From Chryseolinea serpens (GTDB lineage Bacteria > Bacteroidota > Bacteroidia > Cytophagales > Cyclobacteriaceae): DNA of 64,000 bases. The stretch covers positions 186,001 to 250,000 of the forward strand of contig NZ_FQWQ01000001.1 of the NCBI RefSeq assembly GCF_900129725.1, in the 5' to 3' direction. Each line of letters begins with the position of its first letter. Position 1 is the first letter of the stretch. A program made the translations under genes and the position numbers. Below are positions 8,163 through 18,556 of the stretch, piece by piece. The notes under the pieces are model-generated. The model had not been told where the DNA came from. It worked only from the letters and a program-made list of their open reading frames with translations, and made no database searches.

Positions 8163-9158
8163 TTAGACGCATTTCCACATCGTATCCACAAACCACTTCC
8201 GGCTATCCTGGAATTGCTCCAGGCTCCTAAACCCCGACCGCTCAGCCAGTTGTTGGATTTCCGGCAGCGAATATTTCTGAGAGATCTCCATAAACACCGG
8301 CTCACCCTGTGCAAAACGGATGGCGTACGGCCCGATATGTACCCGTTGCTCGCGCTGGCTCACCAGGTAGCTCTTGCACGAGCCAGTCGCGGGATCGTAG
8401 GTAGGATAATGAGCAAACTGCTCCAGGTTAAAGTCGGCACCCAATTCGCGGTTGATGCGTTTCAGCAGGTTTAGGTTGAACGCCCGGGTGATGCCGGCCT
8501 TGTCGTTATAGGCATCCAGGATGACCTGGGGATGTTTCTTCAAATCAAAACCCACCAGCAACAAATCGCCGGGAGACAATTGCTTTCGCAGCGCTTTGCA
8601 AAATCCCAACGCCTCTTCGGGAGGCACGTTGCCGATACTGGCGCCCATGAACAACACCACTTTGCGTTTGTCGGAGCGAAGCTTGACTTCTTTCAACATA
8701 TCGAGATAGTCGCCCTGCAAGCCTTCCACGCGCATGCCCGGGAATCTCAGGGGCAGGGTTTTCTCCAGCGTTTGGATGATGCTCTCGGAGATATCGATGG
8801 GAAAATAGGTGTAGTCGACACCCCTGGCCTGGAGTTCGCCCAGGAGATAGCCCGATTTTGCCACGTCGCCGGGGCCGAGTTCCACCAGGTCAAAGTCGGT
8901 CGCATGGTCGCCGATCAGGTTGGCGATGTCTTGTGTCTGCTGCTCAAATATTTCCTGCTCGCAGCCGGTCAGGTAATATTCCGGGCATTGCATGATGTGC
9001 TGAAAGAGTTTGTCGCCCTCGGCATCATAAAAATACTTGGCGCTTAGCGACTTGGAGGCTGCCGTAAGGCCGTGAATGACGTCTTCGTAGAATTCTTCCC
9101 GTGCTGCCTGCCGGTTCTTCAACCGGGTGTAGTGATCTGTTAAAAAGGGTATGGTCAT
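8163..9158 (-). CDS. egtD: L-histidine N-alpha-methyltransferase (ergothioneine)
   Basis: A 331-residue SAM-dependent enzyme that trimethylates histidine to hercynine, the first step of ergothioneine synthesis. The start at 9158 gives MTIPFLTDHYTRLKN; the frame stays open upstream but only inside egtB. Family landmarks: LSAKYFYDAEGDKLFQHIMQCPEYYLTGCE, the SAM motif VELGPGD, FPIDISE, LFMGASIGN, and the C-terminal VFMEISQKYSLPEIQQLAERSGF. Length agrees with EgtD (about 320). It begins 17 bases after the egtB stop, so the two form an operon with the upstream FAD oxidoreductase. Exact repeats lie immediately after its stop. Confidence 0.93.
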   Translation of the reverse strand: MTIPFLTDHYTRLKNRQAAREEFYEDVIHGLTAASKSLSAKYFYDAEGDKLFQHIMQCPEYYLTGCEQEIFEQQTQDIANLIGDHATDFDLVELGPGDVAKSGYLLGELQARGVDYTYFPIDISESIIQTLEKTLPLRFPGMRVEGLQGDYLDMLKEVKLRSDKRKVVLFMGASIGNVPPEEALGFCKALRKQLSPGDLLLVGFDLKKHPQVILDAYNDKAGITRAFNLNLLKRINRELGADFNLEQFAHYPTYDPATGSCKSYLVSQREQRVHIGPYAIRFAQGEPVFMEISQKYSLPEIQQLAERSGFRSLEQFQDSRKWFVDTMWKCV

Positions 9159-9175
9159 GACGCTTTTGTTCGTGG

Positions 9176-10384
9176 TTAATATGCCAGCCGGATGCCGGTG
9201 AGCTGCCAGCGCTGGTGTGGATGAAAGAAATTTCGATACGATATGCGGCTGTGATCGGGCGAGGTGAAGGCGGAGGCGCCGCGTAAAACCTTTTGATTCA
9301 CCATAAACTTGCCGTTGTATTCTCCCACGGCGCCGGGTGCCCGTGCAAAACCGGGATAGGGGAGGTAGGCACTTTCGGTCCATTCCCAACGGTCGCCCCA
9401 GGCAAAATTTGTCGCCGCGGCCTCCCATTCAAATTCTGTAGGCAGGCGCTTGCCGGCCCATGCGGCAAAGGCTGCGGCTTCGTAATAGCTGATGTGCGTG
9501 ACGGGTTGGTTTAGGTCGAGCGGAAGCAGTCCCCGCAGGGTGTAGCGGAACCAGGCCCCGTCCTGTTTGTACCAATACAGCGGGGCAGCCATGCCGTTGG
9601 CCCTCACCCAATCCCAACCTTCGGCATGCCAGTGGCTGAAATGCGTGTAGCCGCCGTCTTCCATAAACTCGAGATAGGCCCCATGCGTGACGAGGGCCGG
9701 GGAGATGTTGAAGGACGGGAGAAATACTTTATGACGGTTCAATTCATTGTCATAACAAAACGAATCCCCGGCGTGACCAATCATGTGCATGCCTTCGTCG
9801 ATCGCGATAAAGGGATCGGAGGCATGAGGTTGTACATCGCAAAATTCCAGGGTGTGATTTTCGGTGTACGCGGGCAACAAGGGATTGTGGCCAAGGATGT
9901 ATTTGATGTCGGTCCACAACAATTCCTGGTGTTGTTGTTCGTGATGACATCCCAGGGTGATCAGATCGATCACGGTCTTCGGCAAGGTTTCGTTCATCCA
10001 GGCCATCATGGCGGCATCGACGTGCTGGCGGTATTGATAAATTTCCGCTACCGTGGGCCGGCTCAGGTTTCCGCGCTGGGTCCGGACCACGCGTGCGCCA
10101 AGACTTTCATAATAACTATTGAAAACAAAATTGAAGTTGGCATTAAATTCCTGGTAGCCCTCCCGGTAGGCTTTTAACAAGAGGGTTTCGAAAAACCACG
10201 TGGTGTGTCCCAGGTGCCATTTGGGCGGGCTCACGTCTTCCACCGGTTGCACGACATAGTCTTCGGTTTGCAGAGGAGCACAGATATCCTCCGTCAGTTT
10301 CCGTACGCGCAGATAGGTCGCCCGTAGTGCAGTCATCCCGGGCGACGAGGCAACTATTTTTTCAGAAAGTAAGGCTTCGGTCAT
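9176..10384 (-). CDS. egtB: Ergothioneine biosynthesis sulfoxide synthase
   Basis: A 402-residue non-heme iron enzyme joining hercynine to a thiol donor (gamma-glutamylcysteine or cysteine) with oxygen. The N-terminal DinB-like domain supplies the iron ligands: H60 within HLGHTTWFFE and the HHEQQHQE motif near residues 148-155. The C-terminal half is the formylglycine-generating-enzyme fold (EGMHMIGHAG, GGYTHFSHWHAEGWDW, LPTEFEWEAAAT, RGASAF...RNFFHP). Co-occurrence with egtD supports ergothioneine over ovothiol (OvoA). No egtC or egtE is visible here. It starts 12 bases after the upstream oxidoreductase stop. Confidence 0.93.
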   Translation of the reverse strand: MTEALLSEKIVASSPGMTALRATYLRVRKLTEDICAPLQTEDYVVQPVEDVSPPKWHLGHTTWFFETLLLKAYREGYQEFNANFNFVFNSYYESLGARVVRTQRGNLSRPTVAEIYQYRQHVDAAMMAWMNETLPKTVIDLITLGCHHEQQHQELLWTDIKYILGHNPLLPAYTENHTLEFCDVQPHASDPFIAIDEGMHMIGHAGDSFCYDNELNRHKVFLPSFNISPALVTHGAYLEFMEDGGYTHFSHWHAEGWDWVRANGMAAPLYWYKQDGAWFRYTLRGLLPLDLNQPVTHISYYEAAAFAAWAGKRLPTEFEWEAAATNFAWGDRWEWTESAYLPYPGFARAPGAVGEYNGKFMVNQKVLRGASAFTSPDHSRISYRNFFHPHQRWQLTGIRLAY

Positions 10385-10396
10385 AAAAAATACTTT

Positions 10397-11785
10397 TCAA
10401 GCGTTGTCTAAGGTCATAAAAAGGTTGTTGAGCGATTCCGAAAAAGTAGGATGGGCAAAAATGCCGTCGCGAATTTTTTCGTAAGGCAGCTTTCCCATCA
10501 TGGCTACTTCCAGCACCGACATGATCTCGCCGCCATGGGGCGCCAGGATGGAAGCGCCGAGTATTTCGTGCGTTTCCTCATCCACGATGGCTTTCATCAT
10601 GCCGCGCGTTTCGCCGGTCTCGATCCCGCGCGCCACCTGCGTCATGCTGAGCTTGGCCACTTTGATGCGCCGTCCTTTCTCGCGTGCCGCTTTTTCGGTG
10701 AGGCCGATGCGGCCCAACTCGGGGTCGGTGAACATGCAATACGGAACCAGTCTGTCCTGCACGGAAAGTCCGGCCTTATCCAGCAAATTGCGTGAAACGA
10801 CGAGGTAGTCGTTGTAGGAAATGTGCGTGAAGGCGGGGCCTTCTCTCACATCTCCCAGCGCATAAATTCCTTTTACGGAAGTTTCCAATCGATCGTCGGT
10901 TTTTATAAAACCTTTTTCTGTGAGAACAATACCGGCGCGTTCGGGTTTTAGTTCACGGAGGTTTGGCAGGCGCCCCGATGCGATCAGCCAGTGGGAGCCG
11001 GTGAGGGTTTGGGATGTGCCGTTGGAGGACAAGGTCAGCTCGATCTTTCCATCAGCAAGCCGGCTGGCTTTGGTGACGGCTGTGCCGAGGCGGATCTTAA
11101 TGCCTTCCATTTCAAGGATATTTTTCAATTCGCCGGCAATGTCGTCATCCTCTTTGTTCAGCAGTGCGGCCGAGCGTTCCAGGAGGGTCACCTGGCTACC
11201 CAGGCGGCGGAAGAGTTGTCCGAATTCCATGGCGATGTAACCGGCACCGAGAATAACCAGGTGATCGGGAACAGTTTTCAGGTCCATGATCGTTGTCGAC
11301 GTGTAATAGGGGGTATCGTTAACACCTTCGATCGCGGGTATCTGTGGCGATGCGCCGGTGTTGACAAAGATGAATTCGCCTTCTACTTCCGTGGACGTTC
11401 CATCGGGGTGATGAACGGTCAATTTTTTGTCGCCGGTAAAACTGGCTGTGCCGATGATGAGGTCGAGGCCGTCTGTTTTGCGGAGCCATTCTTCAAGACG
11501 CGCGCGCTTAGCGATGACGATCCTGTCTTTGCGCTGGATCACGGCAGCCATATCAACGACAGGAGCGGGCATCTGAATGCCTAGTGCGGCCGAGTGTCGT
11601 GCCAGGTAGGCTCGGCGACCGGAAGCGATGAGGGTTTTGCTCGGGGTGCAGCCGTCGTTCACACACGTGCCGCCCACCCAACGCTTTTCGATCAGGGCTG
11701 TTTTCCATCCGACCTTTGCGAGCTTCGCGGCAAGGGGAGAACCGGCTTGACCCGATCCGATAATTACGGCATCGTATTTCATCAT
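10397..11785 (-). CDS. FAD-dependent disulfide oxidoreductase (lipoamide-dehydrogenase/MerA-like)
   Basis: A 462-residue class I pyridine nucleotide-disulfide oxidoreductase. FAD motif GSGQAG lies at the N-terminus, followed by the redox-active disulfide in GGTCVNDGCTPSKT, the NAD(P) motif GAGYIAMEFG, YALGDV, and the C-terminal HPTFSES dimer motif with the catalytic His-Glu pair. The vicinal C-terminal cysteines of true mercuric reductase are missing (the end is FMTLDNA), so mercury reduction is unlikely. The start at 11785 gives MMKYDAVIIG; 11782 is equally possible. It is first in the operon with egtB and egtD, with 12 bases between stop and start. A role in recycling ergothioneine disulfide is attractive but unproven. 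Confidence 0.88.
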   Translation of the reverse strand: MMKYDAVIIGSGQAGSPLAAKLAKVGWKTALIEKRWVGGTCVNDGCTPSKTLIASGRRAYLARHSAALGIQMPAPVVDMAAVIQRKDRIVIAKRARLEEWLRKTDGLDLIIGTASFTGDKKLTVHHPDGTSTEVEGEFIFVNTGASPQIPAIEGVNDTPYYTSTTIMDLKTVPDHLVILGAGYIAMEFGQLFRRLGSQVTLLERSAALLNKEDDDIAGELKNILEMEGIKIRLGTAVTKASRLADGKIELTLSSNGTSQTLTGSHWLIASGRLPNLRELKPERAGIVLTEKGFIKTDDRLETSVKGIYALGDVREGPAFTHISYNDYLVVSRNLLDKAGLSVQDRLVPYCMFTDPELGRIGLTEKAAREKGRRIKVAKLSMTQVARGIETGETRGMMKAIVDEETHEILGASILAPHGGEIMSVLEVAMMGKLPYEKIRDGIFAHPTFSESLNNLFMTLDNA

Positions 11786-12121
11786 GGTTAGGGTTTGAGG
11801 AACGTGCAAGATGCTAAAATTGCTCCGTCGTGTCCAGGCCTGATCCTCGAACGTGGTGTATAAAATAGCGTGCCACAAATTGCGTTGACGATACAGACTT
11901 CAAGCATCATCCTACCTACACAGGGGAAAGATGCTTGAGCATCAAGGGTAAAATCGCATTTCGAATTTTCTTCTTGATAAATATCGTTCACGTCGGGGGT
12001 AAAACAGGAGTGTGGAACATGTGGAATTTTTTACACACCCGGTTTTTGATGAATTTAATTCGAGGTTCCTACGATGGAATTTGAAGGGCTTCTTCCTACT
12101 TTTAGAAATAAACCTCCAGCT
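11786..12121. other. Divergent promoter region
   Basis: This region of about 336 bases lies between the ergothioneine operon (left) and the poly-HAMP kinase (right). It must hold promoters for both. I find no open frame worth calling and no clear palindromic operator. TACTTTTAG at 12097 is a weak -7-like match for the rightward gene. Confidence 0.5.
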
Positions 12122-15100
12122 ATGAAGACGAAAGCCGCGTTGAAAGAGAAGCGCACTCCAGCCAAGAAGAGCGCATCCAATGTGCGCGTGAAGAAAAACG
12201 GTTCCAACGGTCACGACACCGACAGTCTACACGCCGATGGTCATGCGATATCTTCTGATCAGATAGGTTCAAAAGAACTTCTTAGAGTCTTAACCGAAGT
12301 AAAAAATGGCAACTTTTCTGTTCGCATGCCCATCGACGAAGTGGGTCTGAATGGAAAGATATACGACACCCTCAACGAGATCATTTCGCTCAACGAAAAG
12401 ATGATGCAAGAGTTCACCCGGGCCGGCAACACCATCGGCAAACAGGGCAAGCTCACGCAGCGCATCGAGATCCCCAGTACAAAGGGCGCCTGGAGCGAAG
12501 GCGTGAACTCGCTCAACGTGTTGATCTCTGACCTTGTTCACCCTACCATTGAAATCGCACACGTTATCAGCTCGGTGGCCAAAGGCAACCTCTCGCAGGA
12601 AATGCCGGAAGAGATTGGTGATCACCGGTTGGAGGGAGAATTCCTTCGCATTGCCAAAGAAGTGAATTACATGGTGAAGCAGCTTAACCTGTTCTCCATG
12701 GAAGTAACCCGTGTAGCCCGCGAGGTGGGATCGGAAGGAAAGCTGGGTGGGCAGGCGAAAGTGAAGGGGGTAGGGGGTGTGTGGAAGGACCTTACCGATT
12801 CGGTGAACCACATGGCCGGTAACCTCACCAACCAGGTGCGCAACATCGCCGAAGTGACCACGGCCATCGCCCGCGGAAACCTTTCCAAAAAGATCACGGT
12901 AGACGTGAAGGGTGAAATGCTCGAATTGAAAAATACCATCAACACGATGGTGGATCAGTTGAACTCTTTCTCTTCTGAAGTAACGCGTGTGGCCCTCGAA
13001 GTGGGAACGGAGGGACGACTCGGTGGACAAGCCACGGTAAAAGGCGTAGGCGGTGTGTGGAAAGACCTGACCGACTCCGTAAACCAGATGGCCGGCAACC
13101 TTACGGCGCAAGTGCGAAACATCGCCGGGGTGACCACCGCCGTGGCCACGGGCGACTTGTCAAAGAAAATTACGGTAGATGCCAAAGGCGAATTATTGGA
13201 ATTGAAGAATACCATCAACACGATGGTGGATCAATTGAACTCTTTCTCTTCCGAAGTAACGCGTGTAGCCCGCGAGGTGGGATCGGAAGGTCAGTTGGGC
13301 GGTCAGGCCGATGTGCCCGGTGTAGGGGGAACGTGGAAAGATTTGACCGACTCGGTAAATCAAATGGCCGGTAACCTCACCAACCAGGTGCGAAACATTG
13401 CCGGTGTGACCACGGCGGTGGCCAACGGTGACTTGTCAAAGAAAATTACGGTGGACGTGCGCGGGGAAATGTTGGAGTTGAAAAACACGATCAACACGAT
13501 GGTGGATCAGCTCAACTCTTTTGGCTCTGAAGTAACGCGTGTGGCCCTCGAGGTAGGTACGGAAGGAAAGCTTGGTGGTCAGGCCACGGTGAAAGGTGTC
13601 GGTGGTATTTGGAAAGACCTGACCGATTCGGTAAACCAGATGGCGTCGAACCTTACTGGCCAGGTGCGGAACATCGCTGGTGTGACCACTGCGGTGGCCA
13701 ACGGCGACTTGTCAAAGAAAATCACGGTGGACGTGCGCGGGGAAATGCTGGAGTTGAAGAACACGATCAACACGATGGTGGATCAGCTCAATTCATTCGG
13801 TTCGGAAGTAACGCGTGTGGCCCTCGAGGTAGGTACGGAAGGAAAACTTGGCGGCCAGGCCACGGTGAAAGGTGTCGGCGGCGTTTGGAAAGACCTGACC
13901 GACTCGGTGAACCAAATGGCGGGTAACCTCACGGCTCAGGTGCGGAACGTAGCCGGTGTGACCACGGCCGTGGCGAAAGGTGACTTATCAAAGAAAATTA
14001 CGGTAGATGCCAAAGGTGAATTGTTGGAATTGAAAAATACCATCAACACCATGGTGGACCAATTGAACTCCTTCTCCTCGGAAGTAACGCGGGTAGCGCG
14101 CGAGGTGGGTTCGGATGGTCAGTTGGGCGGGCAAGCCAACGTGCCGGGTGTAGGCGGAACGTGGAAAGACTTGACCGACTCGGTGAACCAGATGGCGTCC
14201 AACCTCACCAACCAGGTGCGGAACATCGCCGAGGTGACCACCGCCGTGGCCAAAGGCGATTTGTCAAAGAAAATCGCGGTGGACGTGCGGGGGGAAATGC
14301 TCGAGTTGAAAAATACCATCAACACCATGGTGGACCAGTTGAACTCCTTCGGTTCGGAAGTAACGCGCGTAGCCCGCGAGGTAGGTTCCGAAGGCCAATT
14401 GGGCGGTCAAGCCGACGTGCCGGGTGTGGGGGGAACGTGGAAGGACTTAACAGACTCTGTAAATAAAATGGCCGACAACCTCACCAACCAGGTGCGGAAC
14501 ATCGCCGAAGTGACCACCGCCGTGGCCAAAGGCGACTTGTCGAAGAAAATCACGGTGGATGTGAAAGGTGAAATGCTTGAGCTGAAAGACACGATCAACA
14601 CGATGGTGGATCAGCTCAACTCCTTCGCATCGGAAGTAACGCGTGTGGCGCGGGAAGTAGGATCCGAAGGAAAACTCGGTGGACAAGCCACAGTAAAAGG
14701 CGTGGGGGGTGTGTGGAAAGGGTTGACCGATTCGGTGAACCAGATGGCGGGTAACCTCACGGCCCAGATCCGTAACATTGCCAACGTGGCCATCGCGGTG
14801 GCCAATGGCGACTTGTCCAAAAAGATCACGGTGGACGTGCGCGGAGAAATTCTGCAATTGAAAGATACACTCAACACGATGGTGGATCAGCTCCGCGGTT
14901 TTGCTTCGGAAGTAACCCGCGTGGCACGCGAAGTAGGTACCGACGGTAAACTGGGAGGCCAGGCCTTTGTGCCCGGTGTAGCCGGTACGTGGAAGGATTT
15001 GACCGACTCGGTGAACCAGATGGCGGGTAACCTTACCGACCAGGTGCGGAACATCGCCGGCGTGACCACCGCGGTGGCCAATGGCGACTTGTCCAAAAAG

Positions 15101-18100
15101 ATCACGGTGGACGTGCGCGGGGAGATGTTGGAGTTGAAGAACACGATCAACACGATGGTGGAACAACTAAACTCCTTCGCGTTTGAAGTAACGCGCGTTG
15201 CCCGCGAAGTGGGCACGGAAGGAAAACTTGGCGGCCAGGCCGAAGTGCGCGGTGTAGCCGGAACGTGGAAAGACTTGACCGACTCCGTAAACCAGATGGC
15301 CTCCAACCTGACCGGCCAGGTGCGCGGCATTGCCAAAGTAGTGACGTCGGTGGCGAAAGGAAACCTGAAACAAAAGCTGTCCATCAACGCCCTTGGCGAG
15401 TTGGCACAGTTGACGGATACCATCAACGAAATGATCGACACGCTGGCCGTGTTTGCCGAACAGGTAACGACGGTAGCGCGCGAAGTAGGGGTGGAAGGAC
15501 GCCTCGGCGGACAAGCCAGTGTTCCGGGAGCATCCGGAACCTGGAAAGATTTGACAGAAAACGTGAACCAGTTGGCCGCCAACCTCACCACGCAGGTGCG
15601 GTCCATCTCGGAAGTGGCGTCGGCCGTGACGAAAGGGGATTTGACGCGAACCATCCGGGTGGATGCGAAGGGCGAGTTGGAGGCCTTGAAGGATACGATC
15701 AACCAGATGATCACCAACCTGCGCGAAACGACCCTCCGAAACCAGGATCAGGACTGGCTGAAATCGAACCTGGCCAAGTTCACGCAGATGTTGCAGGGCC
15801 AGAAAGACCTCAAGACCGTGACGCGCCGGATCCTCTCGGAATTGGCGCAGGTGGTTTCGACGCACTACGGGGCCTTCTACATCTTGCAGCAAGACGAAGA
15901 TATGGCGCAAGTGAAGCTGAAGCTGTTTGCCGCCTATGCTTATAAAGAAGAAAGAACCATTCCGCGCGAATTTGCCATCGGCGAAGGCTTGGTTGGTCAG
16001 TGTGCATTGGAAAAAGAAAAAATATTGCTCACCAACGTGCCCCAGGGCTATGTGAAGATCAACTCCGGGTTGGGTAGAGCGAAACCCGCCAACCTCATCA
16101 TCCTGCCCATCGTGTTCGAGAACAACGTGAAGGCGGTGATCGAACTGGCCTCGCTGGATGTCTTCAATGAGACCCACCTTGACTTCCTCGACCAGCTCAC
16201 GGAAAGTTTGGGGATCGTGTTGAACACCATCGAAACCAACACCCGCACGGAAGAACTCCTGGCCCAGTCGCAGTCGCTGGCCGGCGAATTGAAAACCCAA
16301 CAGGAAGAGTTGCGCAGGACCAACGACGAATTGCAAGACAAGGCGTTCCTGCTGGTAAAACAAAAAGACGAAGTGGAGGCGAAGAACAAGGAAGTGGAAG
16401 AAGCCCGGAAGTCGCTGGAAGAAAAAGCGGAGCAGCTCACCCTCACGTCCAAATACAAATCGGAATTCCTTGCGAACATGTCGCACGAATTGCGCACGCC
16501 ACTCAACAGCTTGCTCATCCTCGCCCAGCAGCTTTACGAGAATGCCGAAGGCAACCTGAACGACAAACAGATCCGCTACGCCAAGACCATTCACTCGTGC
16601 GGGGATGACTTGATCCAACTCATCAACGACATCCTCGATCTTTCGAAGATCGAGTCCGGATTTATTTCGGCCAACATCTCGTCGGTGCGGATCGGTGAGA
16701 TCGCTTCGTTTGTGGAGACCACGTTCAAACCCATCTCGGAAGCGCGCAACCTCAAATTCAAAATTGAAACCGATTATACCTTGCCGGCGACCATGGACAC
16801 CGACATCCAGCGGCTCAACCAGATCCTGAAGAACCTGTTGTCGAATGCCTTCAAGTTCACCGAGAAAGGAGAGGTGGCCCTGAAGATCTTCGAAGCACAA
16901 CGGACCTGGAAGCCCGGTGTGGCCACGCTCGACAACGCGTCCACGGTGGTGGCCTTCTCCATCAGCGATACGGGTATCGGGATCCCGCAGGAAAAACAAC
17001 TCATCATTTTCGAGGCCTTCCAGCAAGCAGAAGGGTCGACCAGCCGGAAGTATGGTGGAACTGGCTTGGGATTGTCTATCAGCCGCGGTCTGGCCGAGTT
17101 GCTCGGGGGAACGATCGAGTTGGATAGCGAGGCGGGACGGGGAAGTACGTTCACATTATACCTGCCGCTCAACAGCCTGGCCAGTGCTGCGCCTCGCCAG
17201 GTGTCGGAAAGCATCAAGGTGATCCAGGAGTTGCAACTCGACAACGACGGCAACCAGATCAACAACCTGCTGGGCAATCTGCGCATCACCAACGAAGGTG
17301 TGGAAGCCCGCAACATGGACATCGTCAACGAAATGATCAACGACTCCGGCGACGACCGCAGCCACATCCAGGCCAACGACAAAGTGGTGCTGGTGGTGGA
17401 AGACGATTTGCGCTTTGGAAAGATCGTGATCGAAAAGGCGCATGAGAAAGGATTGAAAGCCGTGGTGGCCACCAACTACCTCGAAGTGTTCGACTTCATA
17501 AACCGTTTCTCGCCCATTGCCATCACCCTCGATGTGAAGCTGCCCGACACCAGTGGCTGGAAAGTGATCGACTTGCTGCGCAACGATCTCACCTATCGCC
17601 ACATTCCCATCCACGTGATCTCCGGAGAAGAGAACCGGGTGCTGGCCCTCAAACGCGGCGCACGCAGCTTCCTGCTGAAGCCGCTGAACAACGACTTGCT
17701 CAACAACCTTTTCAACGACATCGTCACCTACGACCGCAAGGAAAAGAAGAGCATCCTCATCGTGGAGGACAACGAACTGGATTCATCACAGATCGCCAAG
17801 ATGCATCGCGACGACAAGGTGGACGTGACCATTGCCGGCACGGCCAAGGAGGCGCTCGAACTGGTGCAGGCCGAGGAGTTCGATTGCATCATCCTGGACT
17901 ATACCTTGCCCGACATGCCCGGTTCTGAACTGTTGCACGAGGTGAGCAGGGCCAAAGCAGACCTGACGCCCGTCATCGTGTATTCCGCCAAGGATTTTAG
18001 TAAAACGGAAATGAGCAATGTGAACCTCAATTCCAGCTCGCACATCGTGAAGGGTGTGAACTCGATCGAGTACTTGTTGGAAGAGACCATCTCGCACCTG

Positions 18101-18547
18101 CACATCAACCATAAAAGCCTGGCGCCCGAAAAGCGGCGCATCATCGAAAACATCCGCAACAAGGAAGACATCCTCACCGGGAAAAACATCCTCGTCGTGG
18201 ACGATGACGTGCGCAACCTTTTTGCGCTCACCACGGTATTCGAGCGCTTCAACATCAATGTGATCACCGCCGAATCCGGAAGAGAGGCCATCAACATTCT
18301 CACCGAGAACCCGAAGATCGAGATGGTGCTCATGGATATCATGATGCCCGAAATGGACGGCTACGAGACCACGCAAAAGATCCGGCGCGAGCACAAAAAC
18401 AACACGCTCCCCATCATTGCCGTGACGGCCAAGGCCATGAAGGGTGACCGTCAAAAATGCATCGAGGCCGGAGCCTCGGATTACATCACGAAGCCCGTGA
18501 AAATTGATCAGCTGCTTTCGTTGATGCGGTTGTGGTTCTGTAAATAA
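12122..18547 (+). CDS. Giant soluble hybrid histidine kinase: poly-HAMP, GAF, HisKA, HATPase, three receivers
   Basis: A 2141-residue cytosolic protein without any membrane segment. Order: Lys-rich N-terminus; 1-2 divergent HAMP modules (60-190); eleven tandem 92-residue HAMP units (194-1205); GAF (about 1219-1373); coiled coil; HisKA with phospho-acceptor H1455 in [10 protein letters not shown]; HATPase with N-box [14 protein letters not shown] and G-boxes DTGIGIP and [10 protein letters not shown]; then three receivers with Asp 1804 (LDVKLPD), 1926 (LDYTLPD) and 2072 ([10 protein letters not shown]). The HAMP unit has the same period and consensus ([42 protein letters not shown]) as fungal group III kinases of the Nik1/Os-1 type, which carry fewer units. 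An ATG at 12074 would add 16 residues. A receiver-kinase gene follows after 9 bases. Confidence 0.95.
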   Translation: MKTKAALKEKRTPAKKSASNVRVKKNGSNGHDTDSLHADGHAISSDQIGSKELLRVLTEVKNGNFSVRMPIDEVGLNGKIYDTLNEIISLNEKMMQEFTRAGNTIGKQGKLTQRIEIPSTKGAWSEGVNSLNVLISDLVHPTIEIAHVISSVAKGNLSQEMPEEIGDHRLEGEFLRIAKEVNYMVKQLNLFSMEVTRVAREVGSEGKLGGQAKVKGVGGVWKDLTDSVNHMAGNLTNQVRNIAEVTTAIARGNLSKKITVDVKGEMLELKNTINTMVDQLNSFSSEVTRVALEVGTEGRLGGQATVKGVGGVWKDLTDSVNQMAGNLTAQVRNIAGVTTAVATGDLSKKITVDAKGELLELKNTINTMVDQLNSFSSEVTRVAREVGSEGQLGGQADVPGVGGTWKDLTDSVNQMAGNLTNQVRNIAGVTTAVANGDLSKKITVDVRGEMLELKNTINTMVDQLNSFGSEVTRVALEVGTEGKLGGQATVKGVGGIWKDLTDSVNQMASNLTGQVRNIAGVTTAVANGDLSKKITVDVRGEMLELKNTINTMVDQLNSFGSEVTRVALEVGTEGKLGGQATVKGVGGVWKDLTDSVNQMAGNLTAQVRNVAGVTTAVAKGDLSKKITVDAKGELLELKNTINTMVDQLNSFSSEVTRVAREVGSDGQLGGQANVPGVGGTWKDLTDSVNQMASNLTNQVRNIAEVTTAVAKGDLSKKIAVDVRGEMLELKNTINTMVDQLNSFGSEVTRVAREVGSEGQLGGQADVPGVGGTWKDLTDSVNKMADNLTNQVRNIAEVTTAVAKGDLSKKITVDVKGEMLELKDTINTMVDQLNSFASEVTRVAREVGSEGKLGGQATVKGVGGVWKGLTDSVNQMAGNLTAQIRNIANVAIAVANGDLSKKITVDVRGEILQLKDTLNTMVDQLRGFASEVTRVAREVGTDGKLGGQAFVPGVAGTWKDLTDSVNQMAGNLTDQVRNIAGVTTAVANGDLSKKITVDVRGEMLELKNTINTMVEQLNSFAFEVTRVAREVGTEGKLGGQAEVRGVAGTWKDLTDSVNQMASNLTGQVRGIAKVVTSVAKGNLKQKLSINALGELAQLTDTINEMIDTLAVFAEQVTTVAREVGVEGRLGGQASVPGASGTWKDLTENVNQLAANLTTQVRSISEVASAVTKGDLTRTIRVDAKGELEALKDTINQMITNLRETTLRNQDQDWLKSNLAKFTQMLQGQKDLKTVTRRILSELAQVVSTHYGAFYILQQDEDMAQVKLKLFAAYAYKEERTIPREFAIGEGLVGQCALEKEKILLTNVPQGYVKINSGLGRAKPANLIILPIVFENNVKAVIELASLDVFNETHLDFLDQLTESLGIVLNTIETNTRTEELLAQSQSLAGELKTQQEELRRTNDELQDKAFLLVKQKDEVEAKNKEVEEARKSLEEKAEQLTLTSKYKSEFLANMSHELRTPLNSLLILAQQLYENAEGNLNDKQIRYAKTIHSCGDDLIQLINDILDLSKIESGFISANISSVRIGEIASFVETTFKPISEARNLKFKIETDYTLPATMDTDIQRLNQILKNLLSNAFKFTEKGEVALKIFEAQRTWKPGVATLDNASTVVAFSISDTGIGIPQEKQLIIFEAFQQAEGSTSRKYGGTGLGLSISRGLAELLGGTIELDSEAGRGSTFTLYLPLNSLASAAPRQVSESIKVIQELQLDNDGNQINNLLGNLRITNEGVEARNMDIVNEMINDSGDDRSHIQANDKVVLVVEDDLRFGKIVIEKAHEKGLKAVVATNYLEVFDFINRFSPIAITLDVKLPDTSGWKVIDLLRNDLTYRHIPIHVISGEENRVLALKRGARSFLLKPLNNDLLNNLFNDIVTYDRKEKKSILIVEDNELDSSQIAKMHRDDKVDVTIAGTAKEALELVQAEEFDCIILDYTLPDMPGSELLHEVSRAKADLTPVIVYSAKDFSKTEMSNVNLNSSSHIVKGVNSIEYLLEETISHLHINHKSLAPEKRRIIENIRNKEDILTGKNILVVDDDVRNLFALTTVFERFNINVITAESGREAINILTENPKIEMVLMDIMMPEMDGYETTQKIRREHKNNTLPIIAVTAKAMKGDRQKCIEAGASDYITKPVKIDQLLSLMRLWFCK
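12701..15736 (+). repeat. Eleven in-frame 276-bp tandem repeats (HAMP units)
   Basis: Units start at 12701, 12977, 13253, 13529, 13805, 14081, 14357, 14633, 14909, 15185 and 15461, each exactly 276 bases. Each begins with GAAGTAACNCG or a close variant. Units 1-9 are very alike in both DNA and protein; units 10 and 11 diverge. There are two interleaved unit types ([10 protein letters not shown] and [10 protein letters not shown]), suggesting duplication of larger blocks. Confidence 0.95.
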
Positions 18548-18556
18548 GAAATCGGT

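Noticed and set aside
9176-10384. OvoA (ovothiol) instead of EgtB
   Set aside because: No C-terminal methyltransferase domain is fused, and egtD follows directly.
10397-11785. Mercuric reductase (merA)
   Set aside because: The C-terminal Cys pair is missing and no other mer genes are nearby; the enzyme sits in the ergothioneine operon.
12701-15736. Tandem repeats as a possible CRISPR or satellite array
   Set aside because: The 276-base period is in frame and encodes HAMP modules of one protein; no spacers.
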